Positions 9,896 through 20,600 of a stretch of 24,622 nucleotides of DNA are shown here, in pieces (the first letter of the stretch is position 1; each line of letters begins with the position of its first letter). A program made the translations under genes and the position numbers. The stretch spans positions 1-24,622 of the forward strand of contig JAQIWT010000294.1 of the NCBI GenBank assembly GCA_034696485.1, given 5' to 3'. Source of the DNA: Isohypsibius dastychi (lineage: Eukaryota; Tardigrada; Eutardigrada; Parachela; Isohypsibiidae). The notes beneath the pieces were generated by a model, which searched no databases, was not told the DNA's origin, and saw nothing but the letters and a program-made list of their open reading frames with translations.

Positions 9896-10748
9896 TTAAA
9901 ATGTGAACGGTATGTCAAAGTCTAAACTAAAATCATCAAAATTGAAAGACAAATTACATTGATCATTGGGTTCGGGAACTGGAGATAAATCAGGAAAATT
10001 AAAAAGATCTTGTAACTGGATATCGGGAGGCAGCTGAGGTGCCGGAAGAAATTCGTTGCCGAAAGAAAGATAGTTGTCCAGCCCGCAGAAATCAATCAGA
10101 TCTGCTTGAGCTAAGGAGAAAGGATCCGGTAAATCAAAAGGAAAAGGTTGAAGATCGCCGTTGTCCATGAGAGCTTGATCAGTCATTTCCGGTTCTTCCG
10201 GCTCTTGAATTGGGGCAACGAGCAATTTGCAGCCGGTTTCATGTTCGATAAATTCTGTTTCTAGTTGAGTGATATTCTGGACGCTTGAATAAATGGTTTC
10301 AAGGTAGTTGACCAGCGATTCCAGAATACTAAATTAACAAAAGTTCAAGCTTGGTTTGTGAGTGAAGATTTTGAGAGTTACCTGGTTTTGTCCTTCTTTG
10401 CTCCCGGTTTTTGCGGCAAGAGATGGACGAATTCTTTTATTGTACGAGTCATCTGCTTCCTGTAATGAATAATCTTTGTTGTGTTTTCTTCATCTATGTC
10501 AAGCAATTCTGGAATGAACATTTTTAATAAATATTTTGAATTAATATTTTGTTTTAGAATGGATATTTTGGAACAAATATTAACAAATTCGCGAGCAGAA
10601 AAGATTTCACGATGTCGTATTTTGTACCGGCTTTTGTTTACCTTCGTTCTCGTTCTAATTTGTTGTGCACAGCTCGAGCGTCAGAAGGTGTGGGTTTTTT
10701 ATTGTTATCGGCTTCGGATTCAGTTTCGGAAGACGACCGCGTTGGCAT
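9896..10748 (-). CDS. Basic helix-loop-helix transcription factor with acidic C-terminal domain
   Basis: Predicted nuclear E-box-binding factor. Minus-strand exons 10642-10748, 10382-10459 and 9896-10328 join in phase to 205 aa. Residues 1-22 are a Ser/Glu-rich leader. The basic region RAVHNKLERERR (about 25-36) has the His-Glu-Arg triad that reads CACGTG-type (class B) E-boxes. Helix 1, a short loop (QKPGAKKDK) and helix 2 (ILESLVNYLETI) follow, then a short heptad of hydrophobic residues, which may be a weak zipper. The last about 90 residues are rich in Asp, Glu, Pro, Phe and Leu, like an activation domain. The basic region resembles Myc/Max, while helix 1 and the KKDK loop resemble ARNT/BMAL. 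There is no PAS domain and no long zipper, so I do not give a gene symbol. A strong donor at 10882/10883 with acceptors near 10801 suggests a 5'UTR intron. Confidence 0.8.
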
Positions 10749-11228
10749 GATATTCGGAAATAGCACTTCCGAGTCGCACCTGCCGGCACCTTGTCACAAC
10801 CTGCAACCATCATTCGGGTCTTCATCGAGAACAAAGGGTGCGCGTGAAATGTGTCGAGAGAAAAATTCTCGCGCACTCTTACCTTCAGCTAAAACTCAAG
10901 CGCGTGAAACGAAGAGGTGACCTTCAAAACTGGTTGAAAAATCGCGAACTTGATGCGTTGGAAAATCCAATCGTAACCAGGCAACTAGTTCTAAAATGAA
11001 TGAATAAATAACCTGCAATTAAACGAAAATGCAGCTCCGTTACAAAATCAACTTTATACGACAAATTTTCACACTGTTCAACAAACAACTATAAACAAAC
11101 GATCCCACTCGAAAAGAGTATGAAATTTTCGAACATACAAAAAGGCACTGACACAAAGGCATACCTAATCGTATGAAAAATAAATCTAACTGCAATCTGT
11201 TTTTGAACAAGAACCGTCGAAAAGGCAA
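10749..11228. promoter_or_regulatory. Leader and promoter of the bHLH gene; 3' flank of the RyR-repeat gene
   Basis: 480 bp without a coding exon. On the minus strand a consensus donor (AAG|GTAAGA) at 10883/10882 and acceptors ending at 10801 or 10780 mark a likely non-coding first exon. Two copies of TTTCACGCGC (minus strand) lie at 10840-10849 and 10900-10909, exactly 60 bp apart. A near-palindrome (GAGAAAAATTCTC) sits at about 10858-10870. No canonical minus-strand AATAAA is seen for the upstream RyR-repeat gene; the TATAAA near 11056 is the best candidate. Confidence 0.4.
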
Positions 11229-12726
11229 TCAAGGTTTCAGTAAAGAACTGTCACCGGAAGTGGTGCTGTTATTGCTGATTCTTCTGAGTCTTTGGGTAGG
11301 AGCCACGAGAGTTGATGATGTTACAGGGGAACGGAGATCAGAACCGAAAGCAATGAGACCTTTCACTATCGTCAACACCGAGTCTCTGCATAAGAAAATC
11401 TTTTAACATAAACCAGACTGTTTAACACACTTCCGGTACTAACCGATTAGCTTTCTTTATCGCGTAGTCAATTTTGTCATATGGTACAAGATTCGGACTT
11501 CGTTTCGACGAATTGTCTTCGCTCTGCCCATATCTCCAGCCTTGCTCTATCCGGTTCTTGGCCCAAATATTGTGCAGATTCGCGGCAAGTGTTTCGACGA
11601 GATTTTCGACATCGCGGGTCAACGTTATGGAAGATAAATCAAATGGGACAGGTTTATAACCGTTTGTCTGACGAAGCGATTCGGAAACTGTCATCAGCGG
11701 CGGAGTTTGAGTGGCTTTGATAGGATCCACTTGATAAAGCTTGTATCCCATTGCCACCAAAGTCCTGCAAAATATCCAGATTAATCGGAAATCTCAACAA
11801 TAGCGTGACTCATGCCCTATAATACGATAACAATACGTGAGTCATCTTGTTGAACAATAAGACGCGACACATGGTCACAAGAGAAGAAATTTAAGACTTT
11901 CAAGGAAACTGCATCGGAAATCTCTCAATCTGAATTCTGGTGCAAAAAAATGGAAAAAATGACAATACTGAAAATTATAAGTTCAGAAAATGTGCCACAA
12001 ATCCGAGGATTTTCGAGACCACTCACTTCAGTGTTTCCATTGTTAGAGTAATGTCATAACTCCTCTCGACTTCCGTCAGATTATCATAATCAGTCAAACA
12101 GTTATGCTTCTTCGCAACATCCTCCCGATTTTCCGCGAAACTCCATCCAGCCTCAATCTTGTTTAAAGACCATATTTCGTGCAAATTCCTCGCCAGCTTG
12201 TCCCTCAAAGCTGTCACATTGTCTGGCAGCTGCATTGTCGAGGTGTCGATCGGAGAGGGTGAAAAACTGAATACATCCAGCTCAGCAGCTGGGGACTTGT
12301 GAAAGCTCAGTTGGGAGACACTAATAGGACTGTTCGTGGCGACTGCAGGTTCGGACTCTTCATCCGCAGTTGGTGTGAAAGATCTCGGCCTGAAACCACA
12401 AGGAACTGAATAAAAATTTCGGAAACCAGTAACAACCCTTACAATCTGCGAGATCAAGAAAACGTGATCGAATTTCAATTTATTCACCTGGTTCCCCGCG
12501 CACATGAGGAAATCGTTTTTACCACTCCGCGCACCAAACGACTAGTCCGCAAGCTTCCACCGTTTGGCATATAGATATCAGGTACAAATCCGTTAGGAAT
12601 TTCCGAAGTTGCCAATGAAAGTGACGAAAGCAAGAAGATAGAAACGAAGAGCGAATCGATGGGAAGACTTTTTGTCACAGAAGAATACAGTCCATCGCGA
12701 CTGAGATGACGTGAGGTATGTATCAT
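11229..12726 (-). CDS. Stand-alone ryanodine-receptor repeat protein (two RyR domains)
   Basis: Minus-strand exons 12488-12726, 12027-12389, 11444-11764 and 11229-11385 join in phase to 359 aa with a proper stop. Two RyR repeats are clear: repeat 1 at about 134-222 (LHEIWSLNKIEAGW at 149-162) and repeat 2 at about 248-335 (GYKPVPFDLSSITLT, then LHNIWAKNRIEQGW at 264-277). The segment before repeat 1 (PIDTSTMQLP) and the repeat ends (ETLKTLVAMGY; ANRDSVLTIV) follow the ryanodine receptor in order and spacing. In the intact channel (about 5,000 aa) these repeats are cytosolic. Here the SPRY, MIR and pore regions are absent. The sequence ends in a Ser/Thr tail, and KIF23 begins about 900 bp upstream on the other strand. 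Residues 26-39 are hydrophobic and could form a signal peptide or anchor. The start is the first in-frame ATG; M53 is an alternative that would remove the leader. Function unknown; it may bind the channel or modulate it. Confidence 0.78.
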
Positions 12727-13611
12727 GAATCTCCAGGCAAAGAATTTGTCATAACAAAATTTTAGAAACAACCTATGTTAGGTTTATCAAAGAACATTTT
12801 AGTACTGCTACTGTACCAAGAAGTGTTGAATTGCAACAAGTGATTCCCTTCAACTTAGCGTGGCTCGATGCAGGTGACTCACCATCGTTGTCTGTCTCCG
12901 GTCGGTCCAGCTATCCGGCTCGGTTATCTGTGCGGAATGCGGATGGACAAAACGGCGTCCAGGGGCTCCGGCAAATTCAACGGCTGGTTTGGTTATAATA
13001 TTGAATTTTGTGATGTCCAATAATCCTCTTCACGAAGATACATAAATTATTTAACATAACTGGCACAGTAGGAGAGAGATCAAGTTTTTTGGCCGCCAGT
13101 GGTGCAAACAAAATGAGCGATGATTCTTTCCAGGGCTCACGGTCACACTCCAGTAATGGGCGGGGGCATACATGCGAGCCCGGAGTGCTAGAAAATAAGC
13201 TCACGGTTTACCAAACTCGACCAACACCAACAGGCCTATGACGCCAGCAGTCCACGCATTAATTTTGGCATGTGAGTGCAGGAAACCACTTTTGTGCGCT
13301 CCGAACCTCGATTCGATTTCACTGCATTTTGGTGGCCTGCTGTCTGACGATCTCTTTCTAAGTTTCCAGCAACCCCGGGAATTTTCAAACCTTTCTCAGT
13401 GCTTCAACTGGATTTGTGTTCCAGGGAGAAATTCTTATTACTGTATCGATGATCCGGTACAACGGATGTGCGCTTTCCTAAGGGATTTAACATTGAACCA
13501 TTGGACAGCCGTTGCATTGTTTTGTTGACTTTCTTCATCATCCGTATTCCTCGTCGTCGATGATCTGAGTTCTTGGACGTGCGATTCGAAAACCGCCTCC
13601 TGAACTTAACA
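12727..13611. promoter_or_regulatory. Divergent promoter region of the RyR-repeat gene and KIF23
   Basis: 885 bp. For the minus-strand gene, a donor (ATG|GTGAGT at 12883/12882) and an acceptor (ACATAG at 12773-12778) define a likely 5'UTR intron. The spliced leader would hold two short upstream ORFs, the second overlapping the main ATG as ATGA. On the plus strand, an open frame from ATG 13113 ends where another (ATG 13238, 96 aa) begins; neither matches anything known. The KIF23 start site probably lies between about 13300 and 13600. Confidence 0.4.
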
Positions 13612-16600
13612 ATGTAAGCAATCATTGTAAATCGTTGGTTTTAAGTGTAAGCCATATTCTGGTGGACGCGGAGGAACGTTTGTTTCTCACGAAAGATTAA
13701 CATGTGATTACCAACATTTCTTTTTCAGGAATCATCAGGGGAAAAAGCGTCAACGCCAGAAGCAAAGAGGCAAGACGGGTGACGAGACTTCAGATCCTGT
13801 GCAGGTATTTTGTCGGATCAAACCTGTCCACAATTCTGGGGCTGAATTATGCGTTCGACGTCTCACCGACAAACTTATTCAAGTCTATCCCCCACAAGAT
13901 AAATCCGGCCAAAAGCCAGTCAACTGCACATTCCAGTATGTATTTGACGACGACTCTGCACAACGCGTGATTTTCGAAGAGGTCGGGCTTCCCCTTGTTG
14001 AAGATGTCATTCAGGGAAAAAACTGTGAGTAGAAAATCGTCAGAAATATCTTCTGCTTTTTGTAATGAAATCGGAACTGATATTCCATGTTTCAGGTGTT
14101 TTGTTCACGTATGGCGTCACATCTTCCGGCAAGACTCACTCGATGAGCGGAACGTGTGATGACCCTGGAATTATTCCCCGATCGCTGGACGTTATTTTCG
14201 ATTCACTCCATAGCCATCTTGCTCCGAAAGGCACATTCCGTCCAGACAAATTCAACGGCTTCGACATTATTGATACCGAGAATCTGACCGATAGAGAAAA
14301 GTTCGAACCGCGAACGTATCCTGGCGTTGGTCGACGGCTCGGAAATGATGTTGATTGGAGCCAGCGAATAAAGGAACATAGAACTGTTACTGTTCCGGCG
14401 GAAAATGAAGATGTCCGCAGCGCTTTTGGCATTTTCATCTCGTACACCTCGATTCATAACGAGCACGTGTACGATTTGCTGCAACACGAAAACGATACCC
14501 CGGGAATGAAAAAGTAGGAGAATTATTTTACTTTTGCACTTTATTACAAAGTTCTCATTTTATCTTTTCTAGAAACGTTACGCTCCAAATCAAACAACTC
14601 CGGGAACTCCATGATGAGCGAAACTTTTTGAGATCGGTTTACGTGAACAACGTGACTGAAGTTGAGGTCCGTACCGCTGAGGAAGCTTTGGCAATCTTCC
14701 AGAAAGGTATTTAGGTTTGAAATAATAACGCCAAATGGAACCTTACTTAAAATTTGAATATCAGGTCATAATATTCGTCAAACCGCAGCGACCTTATTGA
14801 ACGACAAATCCAGCCGAAGTCATGCCATATTCAATGTTCGACTTGTTCAGGGAGTGGTTGAAAACCGGACGAATAAAATCTTGTATGACAAAGAGCTGAT
14901 TGCTGTTAGCCAGTTATCCTTGGTGGATCTCGCCGGAAGTGAGCGAGCGAAACGAACCCAGAATGCCGGAGAACGTCTCAAAGAAGCGGGTATGTAACAT
15001 TTATAAACGAAAAATCGCGTTTCATTTTCAATGACATCCAGGATGCATCAACAAATCTTTAATGACGCTCCGTGATTGTCTGGATTCACTTCGGGCCAAC
15101 CAGAAGCTGTCTAACCCGGAAAAGCACAAGGTGAGGAATGATGGTTTTTTTGATAGTCTTTCAATTTTCAGCTGGCGTTTTTCAGATTGTCCCATATCGC
15201 GATTCGATTCTGACACGTTTGTTCTCGACGCATTTCAAAGGAGAAGGTCGGGTCAGAATGCTGGTGTGCATTAATCCAATTGCTGCCGAGTATGGGGAAA
15301 ATTTGGTAAGTAGAGACTGAATTTTAGGTGCTGGTTTTGGCTTACTGTATTTGATCATAAGGCTGAAATGGCACAATGTTTCTGTTGTGTAGAAAGTTTT
15401 GGAATTCGCCGAGTCCACTCAAGAAATCCAAGTTAACACTGGTCCACAAGGTCGTTTCAATGATTTGTTATCTTCCGGACGACAAGCTGCCGCGAATTAC
15501 CAAGCTGAGGCTGAAGCGGAAATGAACCGGAAACGAAAAGCCGAAGAAGACGAGTTGGATCATGGCACTCGAAGATCGTATAAACAACGCTATTCTTCAC
15601 TGAAAGAAATTACGATTGAGTCCACTTTCATCAACCATCAGGTCTGCTGGCATCCGACTTTGTTTGAAGTTATCTTGCAAACGATTTTACTGGCAGGTTG
15701 CTGGACACGCTGATTCGGAGACATTACCGGCGCTTAGTAGATATTTGGAGGATAGAATCAATCGACACAAGAAAGAATATGCCGACCTGAAAGCTCTAGG
15801 TTCGAATACGAGCCCTTCCGGTTTACGGCTGTTTTTAACCGGCGGGTTGATTGCAGAAGATGAATTCTACGCACTGCTTTGTTCGTTTGCTTCGGAAAAA
15901 CAACGCTTGTGGCAGCTTAATTCTGATCTGGAGAAAGTTAGTCATATTTTGTTTTGCCGGTATAAAATGTCTCTGACTATCTTTGAACCAGGACCTTCAA
16001 GCGCAACGTATTCTTTCGGGCAGACTGGAAGGTCATCTAAATACGGCCAGATCGATTCTAGAGGACGTCGTTTATCATCTTGGCAGCACCGGGATCGGCA
16101 AAGAAATCCGTGATAAAATTAAAAGCTTTCAACGAGGTGATTTTCCCACCCGCCCAAATTCCCATTTGAGACCGGAAGTGAGTTACGGTTAATGATGACT
16201 CAAACTCAAAACAAAAATGTTTTCACCACTACTGCAATGTTCGTGCTTAAACTTCCACTTAACAATGGGTTGTATTCAGGATCGATCCGGTATGACTCCA
16301 GGGAAGTATTCTCGCATGCAGACTCAAATGGAATATTCGAGTACGACGAGTACCGACAATTCCCCATACGGCCGAACCCGCAATGTGACCCAAAACCGAG
16401 CGGTCTTCCAACAGTCCTCCGATCTTCTATCCGCTGCCACTAATACGCCTCGTGCCCGTCAAACTGTAATTATCCAATTGTAGCTCTTCTGTTCTCTTCA
16501 AGAACTCGTCACACAGCAACCAGGCAGTCTGACCATGTTCTGTTGTTTTCACCAGGGACGAGCGCCTTTCAACATTAACCATCCAGGAAAACGTCGTTCA

Positions 16601-17094
16601 AAGTCTGCCGACAGAGCAATTGTGCATTTGGATAAAAATAATGCGCCGAACGGTTCCGTGCTTAAACCGGATATTCGACGTGGAAGAGTTCACAACGAAC
16701 CTCCAACCGCAAAGAAATTGAATGGAGCATCCGACTATTATTTATTTCGGCAACCATGTGACGAGTATGGCGCGATAGAAAACCAAGTGTTGTAAGTGCC
16801 ACCACTTTTTTCATGTTTTCATTTCCGGTTGTTAATTAACCCGTTTTCTGTTGCCCTTGCAGTCACGGTAATGTTATTCCAACTGCCGGCCAGCCAAGTG
16901 GATCGGCTGTTATTTTCGATTCAATCGAAAAGCATCGCGTGGACGAAGTCGTTCCTTTGAGCGAGCGATTGAATTCGGAGGTCTTCCGGCCCCGCGAACC
17001 CTCGGTTTCACGCGAGGAGATTCAGAGCCGGTGTGCCGTTTCATTCAGCCACAAATCTCCTGCCAAGCAATCTCCAACTAAAAAGCATCCTTAG
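13612..17094 (+). CDS. KIF23: Kinesin-6 MKLP1/KIF23 (ZEN-4/Pavarotti), centralspindlin motor
   Basis: Plus-end-directed motor that pairs with CYK-4/MgcRacGAP to bundle the central spindle and drive cytokinesis. Exons: 13612-13613, 13729-14024, 14096-14513, 14573-14706, 14765-14989, 15042-15130, 15186-15305, 15393-15641, 15697-15936, 15992-16177, 16280-16465, 16556-16791 and 16863-17094; 870 aa. A Lys/Arg/Gln-rich head precedes the motor. P-loop GVTSSGKT is at 106-113, switch I NDKSSRSH at 296-303 and switch II DLAGSER at 338-344. A long insert between P-loop and switch I (loop 6) is diagnostic of kinesin-6. A Glu/Lys-rich coiled coil spans roughly 475-660. The tail keeps the basic KRRSKSAD motif (727-734), matching the phospho-regulated RRSxSA site, and a region like the ARF6-binding C-terminus. 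The start codon is split by an intron (AT|G). Confidence 0.94.
13614..13728 (+). other. KIF23 intron splitting the start codon
   Basis: A 115-bp intron, GTAAGC...TTTTTCAG. Exon 1 ends AACAAT and exon 2 begins G, so splicing creates AACAATG, a good initiation context, in frame with the kinesin head. Unspliced RNA reads ATG TAA at the same site, so only spliced RNA can start here. Confidence 0.7.
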
Positions 17095-17654
17095 AAATTA
17101 ATGTAGCCGAAGCATGCGGAATTTTCATTTTTTTTCTTTATAATTTCTTTGGTGTATCCTGAATTCGCTCGCTTATATTCCTTAGCGCGCCCGAAATCTG
17201 TCCTTTTATACAAAGATCCTTTTGGAAACTCGAATCTGATTTCTTCTGAGCGAACTGTTTTTTGTTATTTCGGTTCGGCACAAAGTGAACTGCGTTAGAA
17301 AGATGATCACTTACATCACAGGCAATTCATCGGAACAGAACAAAACAAAACAGCCGGTATCTAGGCCCCTTCCACCTACTGGATAAACTAGTAAGGGGGC
17401 GAGGTCGGTAAGTGGAAACTACGCTGGCCGCGTTCAGCAGGGTTCCGATAGCTGCCCTGCGTACTTTTCATTCAACGGCGCGCCTTTTTAAAATGAATCG
17501 ATTTGCATTGCACCTTGCGCAGCACTGATTCCTGAAATTTCTCATCATCTTATCGGAAATTCAGCGTTATCCGATTAAACTAGTTAACCGTCATACTTCA
17601 TTTGTTCTAATCCACTAATCTGTTGTATATCAGTTTCCTTTGTTCGTAGACGTC
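17095..17654. other. KIF23 3' flank and CLASP 5' leader
   Basis: 560 bp. No AATAAA follows the KIF23 stop (only variants such as TATAAT). The second half is the CLASP leader: a perfect donor GTAAGT at 17408 and acceptor TTCGTAG ending at 17649 define a 242-bp 5'UTR intron, with exon 2 starting five bases before the ATG. GC-rich inverted repeats lie at 17364-17400 and 17438-17460. Confidence 0.55.
17364..17400 (+). repeat. Imperfect inverted repeat in the CLASP 5' leader
   Basis: GGCCCCTT at 17364-17371 can pair with AAGGGGGC at 17393-17400 (one bulge), and TACT (17377-17380) with AGTA (17390-17393). The hairpin would sit in the untranslated exon just before the donor at 17408. An alternative pairing is TTCCAC at 17370-17375 with GTGGAA at 17412-17417, across the donor. 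Whether it folds in RNA is unknown. Confidence 0.3.
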
Positions 17655-20600
17655 ATGTCTCGCACGGCTGGGAAACCCAAACGCCTGGAGATCCCCCGTC
17701 GTTCAAACAGTGTTTCTCCAGAAGCCAAAATTCTCTCCTCGAAAAAACTCATGGCTGCGTCCTCAATTGATCCTGGCGCCGTTGGCGAAGAACATTTCAT
17801 CGAAGCATTCAAGGATTATCCAATGTTGAAGATAGCATCTGGAGCTGATCTTGATAGAGATCTCGTGAATATTAACGCCGTTCTCAGCAAACCTTCTGAT
17901 GAGTGGGAGAAGAGGATCTTGGCGGTATGATTCCAGCTTTCGTTTTTCAGAATTTGAGTCTGAGTTTCGCTAAAATGTAGCTCAAGCGCCTGCGTGGTTT
18001 GATCATGGCCGATGCAGCATCGTACCCGGAATTCCAGATTCAAATGCGATATTTGGATGTGTCTCTCGGAAATGCCGTGAAGGATCTCCGTTCCCAGCTT
18101 GTTCGAGAAGCAGCATTCACAGTGGCGTACGTCCAAATAAGCTGGTGGAATTAGCATCTGTCTATATTGTTGTTTATTCAACAGCTTCATCGCCGAAAAA
18201 CTGGGCATCAAGTCGGAGCGAACAATAGAAATGACCTTGCCGTCATTATTGACGATCATTCCAAGCTCGATCAAAGTGATATCAACCTCAGGAACAACTG
18301 CAATCCGATTGATCTTAAACGTAATCGCCATCATTCATCAGTGGAATTCGGACTGTTGATGACGTTCAATTTTGTTTCAGTATGTTCCGTCTCCAAAACT
18401 CCTCCCGATTATCACACAGGAATATCTTTCTTCGAAATCAAAAGAAACCAGACGGTAAAAATTCCGCTTGGCATTCATCCCATTTTTTGATAATTTTGAA
18501 TAATAGGGCTTGCTGTGATTTCACCAGCCTGTGTTTGGATATCTTTCCCAAATCTGCGCTGGAAAAACACTTGGCCGGCATTCGAGAACTTGTCAAACGT
18601 GGATTATCCGATGCAGATTCTGATGCTAGAGCCATGGCGAGAAAGCAAGTATTCGTATTTATACGCTTGACTTCACGAATAATTTCGTTCCGTCTGGCAG
18701 GGCATATGCCAGTTTTGCCATTGCTTTTCCAAATCAGGCGAGCGAAATGTATCATGACCTGGATGCGCAGAAACGAAAGTTGATCGATGAAGCTGTCCGG
18801 ACAAATGGAAACCATTCAGATTCGGCTTCAACCGGAAGTAGAGAAATGAAACTCCCGAAATCTACAACTTTGGACAACATGCAGTCCAGCGCTTTCAAAA
18901 CACCGGCCAAACCACCAAGCTCAGTTTTTCGATCGGTCAGCGCCGTCGATTCGGCTGCCGCGAAAAGAGCGCGCGCCAATTTATTGCCAGCTTATCGCGT
19001 CACACCGAGTGCCGGCGTTCTTCCGTCCAATCTGGCGAGGACTGCCGTCCCGCAACTACAGCGCTCTATTCGCCGATATCCGGCCAAAGCGCAAACCACG
19101 CAGAAAATGCCAGGAATGTTTTTGGATAAGAAAGCCGAGACTTCTACGAGTAAAAACGGCGCTGACCCTGCTCAACCGGAAAAGGTTGACATCATAGAAA
19201 TGGATATGAAAGCTTTTTAATTGATTTTTTTTTCAGTACACCGAAAATCTGAATGATATTATTGCCAACTTGGCCAGCGCGAATTGGAATATTAAACGGG
19301 ATGCAGTGTCCAGTCTCCAGCAATACATGCTGCGCGGTAAATCGTTGACGTAAGTGTGTTTTAATAGCAACCTTTTGTTAGTTTGTTTTGTGACTTTCTT
19401 TTGAAAACAGAAAAAAGCAATCATCTTAGATATGATGCTTTGTTTTTAGGCTCGCCGAAATGGAAATGGTCATGACAGCTTTCACTCGACTTCTGAATGA
19501 ATCTTCCAACCGATTGCTCGTTATTTATCTGGAGACACTATATGATTTTGTTCGGATTTATGCTCTTCAACTGGGATCGTGGTTATTCACACTTTTGGTC
19601 AAGATCTGGAACAAGCAGAGCAGTGATTTGTCTGACTCGATTAATGAGCATATCCAAAAACTCTTGGATCTTCTAAGGTGACCTCTAAATAAATTATTCT
19701 AATAACGCAAATTTCGAAATTTGTTTTCCAGAAAATCGTTTCCGGTTGAAGTACAAATTCAGCATGTCATGCGATGCCTGACGGATCACAACATCCCAAA
19801 GAACAAAACGGCCATTCTCAGTTATTTTATCACCTTGATCCAAACCTCCAAACTTCACGCGGAGGATCTGCGAAATGCCAGCTTGACTCGTCTGGGAATA
19901 TCTCGATTGGTGACTTGGGTGTATGATCCCAAGAATTCTGAAGACGTCAGGCAGAATTCACAGCTCGCGCTGGTTTTACTCAATGAGATTAACTCGAAAG
20001 AATTCGTCGCGGTTCTGGACACTCTGGAGCAGGATCTTCATGACAAAGCTGTAAAGTTAATCGCCTGTTATCCAAAACGACCGTCGGTTGTTATCAGCGA
20101 CCAACCTCGCACTCGGTCCCCTGGAATTTCAAATGGACAGGCAAAAACGCCGTCTGGGAAATCACCTCTAAAGAATCTCTCCGCCGGAAGTGGTAGTGGA
20201 TCATCACCCGTCAATGATGAGAACCGGAAGCCGGGAAAGAGCCCTTTGGGCACTCTCCGGCGATCAGCTGAAATACAGCCGAGTTTTGGATACAGAACCA
20301 AAAGCTCTCCTGTCCCTGCGTATCCGGTTGCCGAAATCACCACAACTCGCTTTGCTAAAATGAACATGGATGAACAAAAGGAGTTTCTGTTGCATTGGTC
20401 CGATAAGTTCCAAATTACGACAAAAAAGTAACATAAATATTCTATTGCTATGAAATGAAATTTTAATGGATTTCTTCTGTAGTCAACAATATCAAATGCT
20501 GACTCAACTGGAGCCTATTCTTCAAGAAATGACCGAGGAATTCTGGGCGGAAAACTTCATGGTTGTTATGCCGCTCTTGTACAATGTTTCCCATATTGCT

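Noticed and set aside
11229-12726. RyR-repeat gene as part of a full ryanodine receptor
   Set aside because: No neighbouring receptor domains are present, the frame ends in a stop, and other genes flank it closely.
13113-13528. Two plus-strand frames joined by ATGA (42 and 96 aa)
   Set aside because: No known motif; they lie in the KIF23/RyR divergent promoter and probably arise by chance or as upstream ORFs.
17438-17460. tRNA T-arm at the GCAGGG/CCCTGC hairpin
   Set aside because: The loop is 12 nt rather than 7, and no acceptor or anticodon arm fits around it.
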